This document shows positions 39,412 through 49,645 of a DNA stretch of 64,000 bases, piece by piece (position 1 is the stretch's first letter; every line of letters starts with the position of its first letter). The notes under the pieces are model-generated. The model saw nothing but the letters and a program-made list of their open reading frames with translations. It did no database searches and was not told the origin of the DNA. The translations under genes and the position numbers were made by a program. Source of the stretch: CAWHYG01 sp963833505 (lineage in GTDB: Bacteria > Eisenbacteria > RBG-16-71-46 > CAIMUX01); the NCBI GenBank assembly GCA_963833505.1, contig CAWHYG010000006.1, positions 1 through 64,000 on the forward strand, in the 5' to 3' direction.

Positions 39412-40119
39412 CTAAGCCTTGGTGGGGGCCGCGGCTTCGGCCAGATCGATCCGGACACCCATTCCCATGGTCGAGCTGACCGTGAGGCTCTTGACGTATT
39501 GCCCCTTGGCGGCGGCCGGGCGGAGCCGGTTGATCTCGAAGAGCACCGCCCGTGCGTTCTCCACGAGCTGCGGCGAGCCGAAGCTGGCCTTGCCGACCGG
39601 GACATGGACGTTGCCCGCCTTGTCCACGCGGAAGTCGATCTTTCCGGCTTTGGACTCGCCCACGGCGCGCGCCAGGTCGAACGTCACCGTCCCCACCTTG
39701 GCGTTCGGCATGAGCCCGCGCGGCCCGAGGATCTTCCCGAGCTTGCTCACCTCGCCCATCATGTCCGGCGTGGTGATGACGCGGTCGAATTCCAGCCAGC
39801 CTTCGCGGATCCGGGCGACCAGCTCTTCTCCACCGGCGAAGTCGGCGCCGGCCGCCTCCGCCTCCTTGACCTTTTCGCCCTTGGCCAGGACGAGCACGCG
39901 GATCGACTTGCCGGTGCCGTGCGGCAGCACCACCGTGCCGCGGACCATCTGGTCGGAGTACTTCGGATCGACTCCGAGCCTCACCGCCATTTCCACGGTC
40001 TCGTCGAACTTGGCCGTGGCGTGCTCCTTGACGAAGGCCAGAGCGACATCGAGCGACGGAGGCGAAGGGAGCTTCGCCTTGTCTTCCTGCATCTTGCGAT
40101 AGCGCTTACCCGCTGACAC
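39412..40119 (-). CDS. rplA: Ribosomal protein uL1
   Basis: 235 aa, L1 stalk protein that moves deacylated tRNA. It has FDETVEMAVRLGVDPKYSDQ, GTVVLPHGTGKSIRV, GPRGLMPNAKVGTV and SSTMGMGVRIDLAE. The start is GTG at 40119 behind TAGGAGG. Confidence 0.97.
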   Translation of the reverse strand: MSAGKRYRKMQEDKAKLPSPPSLDVALAFVKEHATAKFDETVEMAVRLGVDPKYSDQMVRGTVVLPHGTGKSIRVLVLAKGEKVKEAEAAGADFAGGEELVARIREGWLEFDRVITTPDMMGEVSKLGKILGPRGLMPNAKVGTVTFDLARAVGESKAGKIDFRVDKAGNVHVPVGKASFGSPQLVENARAVLFEINRLRPAAAKGQYVKSLTVSSTMGMGVRIDLAEAAAPTKA

Positions 40120-40127
40120 GGCGCCTC

Positions 40128-40553
40128 CTACCCAACGACGATGCCCATGCTCCGGGCCGTCCCTTCAATCATGTTCATCGCGGCCTCGAGATCGTTCGCG
40201 TTCAGGTCCTTCATCTTGAGCTCGGCGATCTCCCGGACCTGCTGGCGGGAGACCGTGCCGACCTTGTTCTTGTTCGGCTGCCCGGAACCGCTGGCCAGGC
40301 CGGCCGCCTTCTTGAGCAGGACCGCCGCCGGGGGGGTCTTCAGGATGAAGGAGAATGTCCGGTCCTTGTACACCGTGATGATGGCCGGGATGACCAGTCC
40401 GGTCTGGTTCTGCGTGGCGGCGTTGAACTGCTTGCAGAACTCCACGATGTTCACCTGGTGCTGCCCGAGCGCCGGACCCACCGGAGGGGCGGGCGTCGCC
40501 TGGCCCGCGGCGATCTGGAGCTTCACCTTTGCCGTGATCGGTTTTTCCGCCAT
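40128..40553 (-). CDS. rplK: Ribosomal protein uL11
   Basis: 141 aa, GTPase-centre protein that binds the thiostrepton region. KLQIAAGQATPAPPVGPALGQ, the proline-rich switch, VNIVEFCKQFNA, and the C-terminal GTARSMGIVV. ATG start; 8 nt before rplA. Confidence 0.98.
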   Translation of the reverse strand: MAEKPITAKVKLQIAAGQATPAPPVGPALGQHQVNIVEFCKQFNAATQNQTGLVIPAIITVYKDRTFSFILKTPPAAVLLKKAAGLASGSGQPNKNKVGTVSRQQVREIAELKMKDLNANDLEAAMNMIEGTARSMGIVVG

Positions 40554-40612
40554 TCTGCCTCCGCTCGGGAACCGCGGGACGCCGCGACCAGACCGTCCCG
40601 CATCGCCCGGCG

Positions 40613-41143
40613 TCAGATCGCCTGCACCTGCATGAAGTCAAGCTCGACCGGCGTCGCCCGGCCGAAGATTGAAACCATGACCCGCACCTTGCCCCGCTCG
40701 AGGTTGATCTCGTCCACCTGGCCGACGAAGTCGCTGAAGGGCCCGTCGACCACCTTGATGCTCTCTCCGACCTTGAAGGGGACCTCGGTGGTGACCTTGC
40801 CCTTTTCCACGACCCCGCGGCCGCGGATCCGGTTGATCTCGGTCTCGGTGAGAGGAACCGGATTCTTGTCGTCCCCCACGAAGTGGGTCACTCCGGGAAC
40901 GCCGGTCACCAGGGCGCGGGTCTCGTTGTCCAGCTCGAGCTCGACCAGGACGTAGGACGGAAAGGTCTTCCGCCTGGTGATGGTCTTCTTGCGGTCCTTC
41001 ATCACCGCGAAATCTTCGGTCGCCACCAGGATCTCGCCGAAGCGGTCCTGCAACCGGGCATACTGGATGGCCCTTTCGAGGTTGACCTTCACCTTGTTCT
41101 CATGCCCGGCGTAGGTATGGATGACGTACCACTTCTTTGTCAT
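40613..41143 (-). CDS. nusG: Transcription termination/antitermination factor NusG
   Basis: 176 aa, binds the RNA polymerase clamp and links it to Rho or the ribosome (S10). NGN domain from KKWYVIHTYAGHENKVK to PGVTHFVG; KOW domain with VGESIKVVDGPFSDFVG. Located between secE and rplK. Confidence 0.98.
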   Translation of the reverse strand: MTKKWYVIHTYAGHENKVKVNLERAIQYARLQDRFGEILVATEDFAVMKDRKKTITRRKTFPSYVLVELELDNETRALVTGVPGVTHFVGDDKNPVPLTETEINRIRGRGVVEKGKVTTEVPFKVGESIKVVDGPFSDFVGQVDEINLERGKVRVMVSIFGRATPVELDFMQVQAI

Positions 41144-41257
41144 GCAATCTCTCGCCCGTCCGGCGACTCTCTCCCGACCCGGCGAAGCCGGGGCATCCGA
41201 TCGATCAGCCCGGGGGTTGAACGGAGCCGGCTCGGCCGGCCCCGGGCCCCGTTCGCG

Positions 41258-41449
41258 CTACAAAATCAGGGTGATCAGCCCGCTGACCAGCCGATCCACG
41301 GCGAAGATGAACAGCGAGATGATCCCGACCGTGGCCAGGACCACCAGGGTGGACTCCCACAACTCCGGAATCGTCGGCCAGGTCACCTTCCGGACCTCGA
41401 CCCGAACCTCCCGGATGAATCCGTTGAACCGAGCCACCGTCGACGCCAT
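41258..41449 (-). CDS. secE: Protein translocase subunit SecE
   Basis: 63 aa, single-span form. RFNGFIREVRVEVRKVTWPT is the conserved amphipathic helix, followed by one membrane helix (STLVVLATVGIISLFIFAVD). It clamps SecY. Upstream of nusG as in most bacteria; ATG. Confidence 0.95.
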   Translation of the reverse strand: MASTVARFNGFIREVRVEVRKVTWPTIPELWESTLVVLATVGIISLFIFAVDRLVSGLITLIL

Positions 41450-41536
41450 CGTGTCCTCCTGCCGGCGACGCGGAGATCAGTCGCAACAGCGGACGACGCC
41501 GCCGGACCTCCGCAACCACCCGGACCCCGTACCTCC

Positions 41537-41686
41537 CTAACGTGTTTCCTTGTGCGGGGTGTGGGCCCGGCAGAAAGGACAGAATTTGCGATATTCCACG
41601 CGGTCGGGGTGCAGCTTCTTGTTCTTGGTGGTGGTGTAGTTCCGCCTCTTGCACTCGCCGCAGGAAAGCGTGATCTGATCTCTCAC
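41537..41686 (-). CDS. rpmG: Ribosomal protein bL33
   Basis: 49 aa on the minus strand, (M)RDQITLSCGECKRRNYTTTK and then KFCPFCRAHTPHKETR. The cysteines CGEC and CPFC make the zinc-binding form. The start is GTG at 41686 after CAGGAGCAGGG. It lies between tuf copy 2 and secE, the standard site, and is too short to be noticed easily. Confidence 0.94.
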   Translation of the reverse strand: MRDQITLSCGECKRRNYTTTKNKKLHPDRVEYRKFCPFCRAHTPHKETR

Positions 41687-41819
41687 AACCCTGCTCCTGG
41701 CCGATCGGCTTTTCGGGGATCCTTCGACGATACCACGGATCTTCCGATCGGTTCCCTCGCCGCCCGGCCGCGGACACCAGCCCGCGGCCGAAACGGGAGC
41801 TCAGGGACCTTCGTCCCGC

Positions 41820-43013
<1,194 letters not shown>

Positions 43014-43149
43014 CTCCTCGACCTTCCTCCTTGAGGGCGCCGGCGCCCCCGACCGGATCGGATATCGATCCCACGACGCGTGCCGTCCGCGGGCCGCGCC
43101 GGAAGCGGCCCGGCGGCCCCGTCTTCAACCAATCCGTCCCCGAACCATG

Positions 43150-43222
43150 AGCCCACGACCAGAATCGAACTGGTGACCTTTTGCTTACCATGCAAATGCT
43201 CTACCGACTGAGCTACGTGGGC
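43150..43222 (-). tRNA. tRNA-Thr(GGT)
   Basis: Minus strand: acceptor GCCCACG/CGTGGGC, D stem GCTC/GAGC, anticodon stem TTTGC/GCAAA around loop ATGGTAA (anticodon GGT), T loop TTCGATT. Fourth and last tRNA of the cluster before tuf. Confidence 0.96.
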
Positions 43223-43233
43223 GAACCCTAACG

Positions 43234-43305
43234 AGCGGGAAACGGGATTCGAACCCGCGACCCTCAGCTTGGAAGGCTGACGCTCTACCACTGAGCTACT
43301 CCCGC
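43234..43305 (-). tRNA. tRNA-Gly(TCC)
   Basis: Minus strand: acceptor GCGGGAG/TTCCCGC, anticodon stem TCAGC/GCTGA around loop CTTCCAA (anticodon TCC), T stem GCGGG/CCCGT around TTCGAAT. No CCA encoded. Confidence 0.96.
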
Positions 43306-43316
43306 GTCTCGAATCA

Positions 43317-43402
43317 TGGTGGGGAGGGAAGGATTCGAACCTTCGAAGGCTATTGCCGACAGATTTACAGTCTGTTCCCTTTGGCCACTCGGGAACCTCC
43401 CC
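43317..43402 (-). tRNA. tRNA-Tyr(GTA), CCA encoded
   Basis: Class II tRNA with a long variable arm. Minus strand: acceptor GGGGAGG/CCTCCCC, anticodon loop CTGTAAA (anticodon GTA) in stem CAGA/TCTG, T loop TTCGAAT. The 3' end reads ACCA, so CCA is in the gene, unlike the neighbours. Confidence 0.95.
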
Positions 43403-43526
43403 ACCGACTGCGGATTCCGTGCTCTTGGCGTGTCCACCTCCGACCGGTCCAACGAGCGCGGCGTTCGAGCCGCCGTCCTCTCCCGGTTCTTCATCCTTTG
43501 ATCTCGAGCAGCCCCTCTCAAGGGAG

Positions 43527-43598
43527 AGCTGGCGAAGGGATTTGAACCCCCGACCTGCTGATTACAAATCAGCTGCTCTACCCCTGAGCTACGCCAGC
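43527..43598 (-). tRNA. tRNA-Thr(TGT)
   Basis: Minus strand: acceptor GCTGGCG/CGCCAGC, anticodon stem CTGAT/ATCAG region with loop TTTGTAA (anticodon TGT), T loop TTCAAAT. First tRNA of the Thr-Tyr-Gly-Thr cluster. Confidence 0.96.
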
Positions 43599-43769
43599 AT
43601 GACCGCCGGTCCTCCGAGGTCGCCGGACGGGGCAAAAACGCAAATGCATCCTGCGTCCCGGCCCTTTCGAGAAAAGAACCGGGAACGGATGTCGGCCTGC
43701 AGTTCCCCCGAAGACGCCCAGACTCGGGAACCGGGTCCGCCGCATCCCGGATGGCCACCAAAGAGTGCC

Positions 43770-43798
43770 ATGGTAGCGACGGGGTCCGAGAGCGTCAA
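43770..43798 (-). promoter_or_regulatory. sigma70-type promoter of the tRNA-tuf operon
   Basis: Minus strand: -35 TTGACG (43798-43793), 17-nt spacer with TCGGACCCC, -10 TACCAT (43775-43770). Identical hexamers and spacing to the rpsL promoter at 27098-27126. It lies just past the ddl stop codon and about 165 nt before the first tRNA. Confidence 0.7.
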
Positions 43799-43801
43799 TA
43801 A

Positions 43802-44953
43802 CTATTTCTCTCCGCAAGTTGCCGGCTCGGGCCCCCGGCGGGACCAGGCCCTCCGGCACAGGCGGTCCACCAGGTCGTCGAACCCGATCCCGGAGGTGGC
43901 CGCCGCTTTCGGAAGCAGGCTCGTGGCCGTCATTCCCGGAACCGTGTTCACTTCCAGGCAGGCGACCCGGCCTTCCGGGCTCAACCGGAAGTCGACCCGC
44001 CCCATGTCGCGGCAACCAAGAGTCTCATAAGCGGCCAGGCCCAAGCGGGCCAGCCGTTCCGCCACCTCGGCCGGAAGCCTGGCCGGAGCCACATACTCGG
44101 TCTCTCCGGCCGTGTACTTGCGCCGATAGTCGTAGAAGCCGCTCTTCGGGACGATCTCCACGATCGGCAGGGCCTGAGCCCCGCGGATCGTCTCGATCTC
44201 GGAGGAGCTCAATTCCAGGATCGCCCGGTCCAGCACTCCGACGGTCAGCTCGCGGCCGGCGATGTACTCCTCCACCATAAGCCCGCGCTCGGGATCGACC
44301 TGTCCGACCGCCGCCGCCCACGCCTCGCCCCAGTCTCCCGCCGCGCGAACGATCGTGATCCCGATCGTCGATCCTCCGGAGATCGGTTTGACCACGACCG
44401 GATATCCACCGATTTCAGCGAGTTCGTGGTCGCCGGGAGGAGGAGGCGTGGCCTCTCCGGTCCATCCCGCGCCCCAGAGGATCTGCCGCGCGAGCGGAAT
44501 CCCCTCCGCGCCCATCACGCGTTTCGCCAGGACCTTGTCCATGGCGACGGCGGACGCCGCGGGACCGGATCCGACGTACGGGATCCCGGCCAGATCGAGG
44601 ATCGCCTGGATGCGGCCGTCCTCGCCCGCTCCGCCGTGCAACGCGATCGCCACGACGTCCACGTCCGCCGGATCAAGCCGGGCCAGGGATTGCAGGATCG
44701 TTCGAGGCTTCGGCCGCAAGGCCCGGTAGGCGGTCAGCAGAGAATCGTCCGGAGCTTCGGATCGAGACCCGTCGAGGCGATCCGTCTTCCCCGTGGCGGG
44801 ATCGAGAAGGCATGCGGCATGCCCGCGATGAAGCAGAGCGCTCGCAACGGACATGCCGGAGTGAAGGGAAACATCGCGCTCGCCCGTGTCGCCGCCCAGA
44901 AGGACGCAGACGCGAAGCGGATGGACGGAGCCGCGGGATCCAGGCTGATTCAT
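43802..44953 (-). CDS. ddl: D-alanine--D-alanine ligase
   Basis: 383 aa, an ATP-grasp enzyme that joins two D-Ala for peptidoglycan. VCVLLGGDTGERDVSLHSG at the start (HSG serine region), ALHGGAGEDGRIQAILDLAGIPYVGSG, KPISGGSTIG, the omega loop with FYDYRRKY (the Tyr of true D-Ala ligases rather than D-Ala-D-Lac types) and EVNTVPGMT. An insert after about residue 45 makes it slightly longer than usual. ATG at 44953 has GGAGA before it; an ATG nine codons earlier is also possible. It lies next to the tRNA-tuf promoter and divergent to pgm. Confidence 0.92.
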   Translation of the reverse strand: MNQPGSRGSVHPLRVCVLLGGDTGERDVSLHSGMSVASALLHRGHAACLLDPATGKTDRLDGSRSEAPDDSLLTAYRALRPKPRTILQSLARLDPADVDVVAIALHGGAGEDGRIQAILDLAGIPYVGSGPAASAVAMDKVLAKRVMGAEGIPLARQILWGAGWTGEATPPPPGDHELAEIGGYPVVVKPISGGSTIGITIVRAAGDWGEAWAAAVGQVDPERGLMVEEYIAGRELTVGVLDRAILELSSSEIETIRGAQALPIVEIVPKSGFYDYRRKYTAGETEYVAPARLPAEVAERLARLGLAAYETLGCRDMGRVDFRLSPEGRVACLEVNTVPGMTATSLLPKAAATSGIGFDDLVDRLCRRAWSRRGPEPATCGEK

Positions 44954-45254
44954 CGCGCCGTCTCCAGTGCTTTCTCTCATCGGACCCCCGACCCCAGTGC
45001 CTTGCCTCAGGATCGCTTCCGCGGCCGGAGCGGCCCGGCCCGTGAAATATAGCCGCGGCGGCGGACTCCCCGCCATTCCCCTTGCAGCGGGGCGGCGGGT
45101 TGCGGGCCTCCTTGTCCGCCCGCCTTCCGAATGGGAAGATACCGCGTTTGCAGGACCGAGGAGGCCCGGAGCGCGGGCCGGCCCGGCCATCCACCAAAGC
45201 CCGGCAGGCACCGGACCAATCCGGCGCGCCGGACCAGAGAAAGGCGCCGCGAAC

Positions 45255-46922
45255 ATGACCGATCGCTCCCCCGAGTCTCGGACCGCCGTCCCCGGACAGC
45301 CGGCTCCGCGCGAGCTCTTGGCCGACATCCCCCGCCTCATGGCGGCCTATTACGAGCTCGAGCCCGATCCGGAGAATCCGCGGCAGCGGGTGGCGTTCGG
45401 AACCTCGGGGCACCGCGGCTCCTCCCTCGATCGCACCTTCAACCAGCGCCACATCCTGGCGGTCACGCAGGCGATCTGCGAGCACCGAGCCGAGCAGGGG
45501 ATCGACGGCCCGCTCTTTCTGGGAAAGGACACCCACGCGCTTTCGGAAGCCGCCTTCGTCACGGCGATCGAGGTCCTGGCCGGAAACGGCGTCGAAACCC
45601 GCATCCAAGCGGGCGGTGGATTCACGCCGACGCCGGCGGTCTCGCACGCGATCCTGACCTTCAATCAAGGGCGCGCGGTCGGGTCTGCGGACGGCGTGGT
45701 CATCACTCCGTCCCACAATCCTCCCGAGGACGGCGGCTTCAAGTACAACCCTCCTTCCGGCGGGCCGGCGGACACCACGATCACCCGCGCCATCGAGGAG
45801 CGGGCCAATCGGATCCTGCTGGACGGATGCCGCGGGGTGCGCCGGATGTCCTATGAAGCCGCGCTGCGCGCGCCGAGCACGAAGGAACACGACTACATCT
45901 CGGCCTACGTCCGGGATCTCGGCGCGGCCCTCGACCTGGAGGCCATCCGCTCCGCCGGGATCCGGATCGGAGTGGATCCGATGGGCGGATCCGCGATCGG
46001 GTATTGGGGCCCGATCGCCGAAATCTGGGGACTCAAGATCGAGGTCGTCAATCCCGCGGTTGATCCGACCTTCTCCTTCATGACGCTGGATTGGGACGGC
46101 AAGATCCGGATGGACTGCTCGTCGCCTCCGGCGATGGCCGGACTGATCGGGCTCAAAGACCGCTTCGACATCTCCTTCGGCAATGATCCCGACGCCGACC
46201 GCCACGGCATCGTGACGCAGAGCGCGGGGCTCCTCAATCCCAACCACTACCTGTCCGTCGCGCTGGATTATCTGCTGGACCATCGGCCCGGCTGGCCGCC
46301 TGCGGCCGCCGCCGGAAAAACCCTCGTCTCGAGCGGGATGCTCGACCGCGTGGCATCCGATCACGGCCGGCGCCTGGTCGAGGTGCCGGTGGGATTCAAG
46401 TGGTTCGTCGACGGACTGATCGGCGGCGCGTTCGCCTTCGCCGGCGAAGAGAGCGCCGGCGCTTCGTTCCTGCGGAAGGACGGCACCGTCTGGACCACGG
46501 ACAAGGACGGGCTCCTTCTCGGACTGCTCGCCGCGGAGATCACCGCAGTCACGGGACACGATCCGGGAGAACGCTACCGCGAGCTGGAGGAGCGCTTCGG
46601 CGCCGCCTTCTACGAGCGGATCGACGCGCCGGCCACGCCGAAGCAGAAATCGGCGCTCGGGCGCTTAAGCCCCGAGCAGATCGGCGCGCGGGAGCTGGCC
46701 GGCGAGCCCATCACAGGCGTGCTCACGCGCGCTCCTGGCAACGACGCCCCCATCGGCGGAATCAAGGTGGTCGCGGCCCGCGGCTGGTTCGCGGCGCGCC
46801 CTTCGGGCACGGAGGACGTGTACAAGATCTACGCCGAGAGCTTCATCGGGAAGGAGCACCTGTTCCGGATCCAGGCGGAGGCCCGGGAGATCGTGAACCG
46901 GGCTCTCGCGGGCGCGAGGTAG
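45255..46922 (+). CDS. pgm: Phosphoglucomutase (alpha-D-glucose phosphate-specific)
   Basis: 555 aa, converts glucose 1-phosphate and glucose 6-phosphate. VAFGTSGHRGSSL at the N-terminus, phosphoserine loop VITPSHNPPEDGG, metal loop NDPDADRHG, sugar loop AFAGEESAGASF and phosphate loop ARPSGTEDVYKIY, all in the order of the E. coli Pgm type. The ATG at 45255 is chosen from homology; the Shine-Dalgarno (AAGG) is weak, and the frame is open further upstream without conserved sequence. Divergent to ddl and convergent with the phosphatase gene. Confidence 0.95.
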   Translation: MTDRSPESRTAVPGQPAPRELLADIPRLMAAYYELEPDPENPRQRVAFGTSGHRGSSLDRTFNQRHILAVTQAICEHRAEQGIDGPLFLGKDTHALSEAAFVTAIEVLAGNGVETRIQAGGGFTPTPAVSHAILTFNQGRAVGSADGVVITPSHNPPEDGGFKYNPPSGGPADTTITRAIEERANRILLDGCRGVRRMSYEAALRAPSTKEHDYISAYVRDLGAALDLEAIRSAGIRIGVDPMGGSAIGYWGPIAEIWGLKIEVVNPAVDPTFSFMTLDWDGKIRMDCSSPPAMAGLIGLKDRFDISFGNDPDADRHGIVTQSAGLLNPNHYLSVALDYLLDHRPGWPPAAAAGKTLVSSGMLDRVASDHGRRLVEVPVGFKWFVDGLIGGAFAFAGEESAGASFLRKDGTVWTTDKDGLLLGLLAAEITAVTGHDPGERYRELEERFGAAFYERIDAPATPKQKSALGRLSPEQIGARELAGEPITGVLTRAPGNDAPIGGIKVVAARGWFAARPSGTEDVYKIYAESFIGKEHLFRIQAEAREIVNRALAGAR

Positions 46923-47030
46923 CTCCGATCGACGGAACCCAGCCCGGCTCTTCCGCGCCCGCCGCAGCGGCCTCCGATCCCGTCCTTCGCGCACGCCCGG
47001 CGCCGGCGCGCGGCGAAAGAAACGCGCCGC

Positions 47031-49514
47031 TCACTCCGGTCCGGACACCGGCCCGGAGCCGCCGGGCGCGGCCGATCCCGACACCGTGGCCGCTGCCGTT
47101 GCCGCACCCTCATGCGGTGAGCGGGCGCCCGGCCCCCGCCAGTGCGCGAGGAGCAGGGTGATGTCGTCCGACTGGCCGCGCTCGCCGGCGAAGGAGCGCA
47201 CGTCCCCGAGGATCTCCCGCAGGATGCTCCGGCAGTCCTCGTTCCGGTACTGCTGCAAGGACGCGATCAGGCGCTCCAGCCCCCAGAACTCATCCTCCTC
47301 GTTCCGCGCCTCGGTAACGCCGTCGGTGTAGAGCGCGAGCAGGTCGCCGCGCTCAAGCCGGATCTCGGACTGCTGGTACACGCTGTCCCCGAAGAGCCCG
47401 AGGATGAGCCCGCCGTCGCGCAGGAACTGCGGCTCTTCGTCGCCGCGGATCAGGATCGGCGGATCGTGCCCGGCATTGGCGTACGACAATCGGCCGTCGG
47501 AGGCGTCCAGGACCGCGAGGAAGGCCGTCACGAACCGCCCCGGCTCGACGCTGCGATGGAGAAAGGCGTTCAGCCGCGTCAGCGTGTGCGCCGGCCCTTC
47601 CCGTTCGAGGTCCCGGCTCAGGAGGGAGGCGCGGAAGCTGGACATGAGCAGCGCGGCCGGGATTCCCTTGCCGGAAACGTCCGCCACGATGAGGGCGACC
47701 CGGTGCGGCCCGACGGGAATCAGGTCGTAGTAGTCCCCGCCGACGTGGCGCGCCGGCACGGACAGGCCGGCCACATCGGTCATCGGAACAGGAGGGATAT
47801 CCCCGGGCAGAAGCCGGGCCTGGATCTGGCGGGCGAGATCCAGCTCTCCCTCGAGCCGTTCCCGCTCGATCTCGAGATCGCGGGCCTGGTCGAGGTCCGA
47901 GGTCATCTCGTTGAACGACTCGGCCACCGCCCAGAGGTCGTCGTCCCCTTCGATGGGGATCCGATAGCGGAGATTCCCGCTCCTCAGGCGCGAGGTCCCG
48001 ACCCTGAGAGCGTTCAGCGCCCGAAGAATGCTCTTCCCCATCGAGATCACCATGCCGAGGGTCAGGATCTCGACCAGCACGAAGAGGACCGCCACGATCC
48101 CCAGGAAGACGAGAGGAATGAGGTTGAAGGGATTCCCCTGGACGTTCCGGGCCAACCCTCGGAACGAGGAGAAGAAACCGACCCGCGCCCAGAGCAGGAC
48201 CATCCGCTCGTGCCAGCTTCCGTCGGACCACTCGAAGGCGGGCACCAGGGCAGCGCCCGTGGACGGGCCGTGGGTAGCGGCGCCGGAGGCGTCGGGCTCC
48301 TGGCTCGACGACTCGGACGTGGCCGGAGAGACGGCGAACTCCCCGCGGGCCGAGCGCACGACAAAGCGGGTCTCGAGGTAGGCGTCCGCATCCAGGCGGG
48401 AACGGAAGCTCTCGCCCAGGAAGGAGGTGGACGGGATGAGAACGGCGGCGTCCGCGCGCCCGCGACCACTCCGATGGACCGCTCCGATGAAGGAGCGACC
48501 GCCGAGCAGGACGACCCCTTGGTTTCCCATCGCGGCGGGCCATGCGGCGAGGGCATGCTCCTCTGGAACGGGATCTCCGTAGACGCGGGCGAGGCTGTCG
48601 GGAGATTCAGCGCTTCTGACCCAGATCCGCAGCCCCGGAAACGCCGTCGCTTCGAGCCGGCCCCACGCCGCCAGCGCGCCGCGCGCCTCTTCCGGACGGG
48701 CCATCGCGGCCTCGAGCGCGGATCCCAGCTCGCGGACCTCTCCCGCCAGATGGCGCCCGGCGATGCGCGCCCGGTCGGCCGTGACGGATAGATAGGTGCT
48801 GAGCCCCCAGAAAATCAACACCAGCGCGATCGGAACGACGCCGGTCAGGACGTGCGACCAGAGGAGCCGCCGTTTCACGCTGCGGATGGGCAGGTTCATG
48901 CCCCAAAGGAGCCGCGGCAGGGCGACCAGGATGTGCAGGGCCGCCAGGTCGCGCATCCACCCGGCGTATCGGTCGAGGGCCGCCCCGGCCGCGGTGATCT
49001 GCTCCGGCCCGGGATGGACCTTCAGCTCCACGAACCGGAGAAGCACGAAGAGCGCGCCGAAGAGGCTGGCGAGTCCGAGTGTCCCGGGCGCCAGCTCCTT
49101 CCGCCACCGGACCCTGAGGAGGAGCGGCAGCGCGAGCAGGGCGGAGGTCGCGGGCATCATCCCCCAACCCGCGCCGGCCGCGATCGACAGCAGTCCGAAC
49201 GGGACGATGTAGAGCAGGTCGCGCCGTTCCGCTCCGGCGAAGAGGAGCCGGGACAACGCCGTCCACAGGACGAGCGAAAGCCCGGCCAGGATCACCGACT
49301 GGATGAGATAGAGCGTGGGCAGCGCCGATCGCGCCGCGGCCGAGGCGCGCGCTATTTCATAGAGGATGGCCGGCGCCAGCCAGGCCGCCAGGTAAGCGCA
49401 TCCGCCAAGCAATAACGCGGAGCGCGCCGGACCCGATCCCAGAAACCGCCGGTCCCGCGCCTGAAGCACGGCCACCAGGATCGAAACGGCGGCCATCGCC
49501 AGGAAGACGATCAT
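47031..49514 (-). CDS. Membrane PP2C-type phosphatase with HAMP domain (SpoIIE/RsbU-like)
   Basis: 827 aa. The N-terminal 230 residues have about six or seven membrane segments; a periplasmic or extracytoplasmic stretch follows (about 230-450), then another membrane helix, a HAMP-like linker (about 510-565, NALRVGTSRLRSGNLRYRIP), a coiled coil (LDQARDLEIERERLEGELDLA) and a PP2C SpoIIE domain (about 595-790) with metal-ligand motifs GGDYYD, VADVSGKG, NAGHDPP, LYTDGVTEA and GQSDDIT. It would dephosphorylate an anti-sigma-factor antagonist or similar Ser/Thr-phosphorylated regulator in response to an external signal. No partner kinase or antagonist is encoded next to it. The C-terminus is a low-complexity Ala/Gly/Pro tail. 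ATG; Shine-Dalgarno weak (AAGG). Confidence 0.88.
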   Translation of the reverse strand: MIVFLAMAAVSILVAVLQARDRRFLGSGPARSALLLGGCAYLAAWLAPAILYEIARASAAARSALPTLYLIQSVILAGLSLVLWTALSRLLFAGAERRDLLYIVPFGLLSIAAGAGWGMMPATSALLALPLLLRVRWRKELAPGTLGLASLFGALFVLLRFVELKVHPGPEQITAAGAALDRYAGWMRDLAALHILVALPRLLWGMNLPIRSVKRRLLWSHVLTGVVPIALVLIFWGLSTYLSVTADRARIAGRHLAGEVRELGSALEAAMARPEEARGALAAWGRLEATAFPGLRIWVRSAESPDSLARVYGDPVPEEHALAAWPAAMGNQGVVLLGGRSFIGAVHRSGRGRADAAVLIPSTSFLGESFRSRLDADAYLETRFVVRSARGEFAVSPATSESSSQEPDASGAATHGPSTGAALVPAFEWSDGSWHERMVLLWARVGFFSSFRGLARNVQGNPFNLIPLVFLGIVAVLFVLVEILTLGMVISMGKSILRALNALRVGTSRLRSGNLRYRIPIEGDDDLWAVAESFNEMTSDLDQARDLEIERERLEGELDLARQIQARLLPGDIPPVPMTDVAGLSVPARHVGGDYYDLIPVGPHRVALIVADVSGKGIPAALLMSSFRASLLSRDLEREGPAHTLTRLNAFLHRSVEPGRFVTAFLAVLDASDGRLSYANAGHDPPILIRGDEEPQFLRDGGLILGLFGDSVYQQSEIRLERGDLLALYTDGVTEARNEEDEFWGLERLIASLQQYRNEDCRSILREILGDVRSFAGERGQSDDITLLLAHWRGPGARSPHEGAATAAATVSGSAAPGGSGPVSGPE

Positions 49515-49645
49515 GTCCGGGTTACCTTAGCCTGCAAATTCATGATCGCCAGTCGCGAGGCAAAGGAGATGCCCGGAAGGCACGGGCGCGCGCAGCCCGA
49601 ACGGCGCGGGCATGGATCTCAGCCCAGCGCCAACCACGCGCAGGT

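Noticed and set aside
44967..45254. Long N-terminal extension of pgm
   Set aside because: It would be antisense to the start of ddl; family homology begins shortly after the ATG at 45255.
44953..45340. N-terminal extension of ddl to 512 residues
   Set aside because: The added sequence is low-complexity, overlaps the pgm upstream region and lacks conservation; ATG at 44953 has a Shine-Dalgarno.
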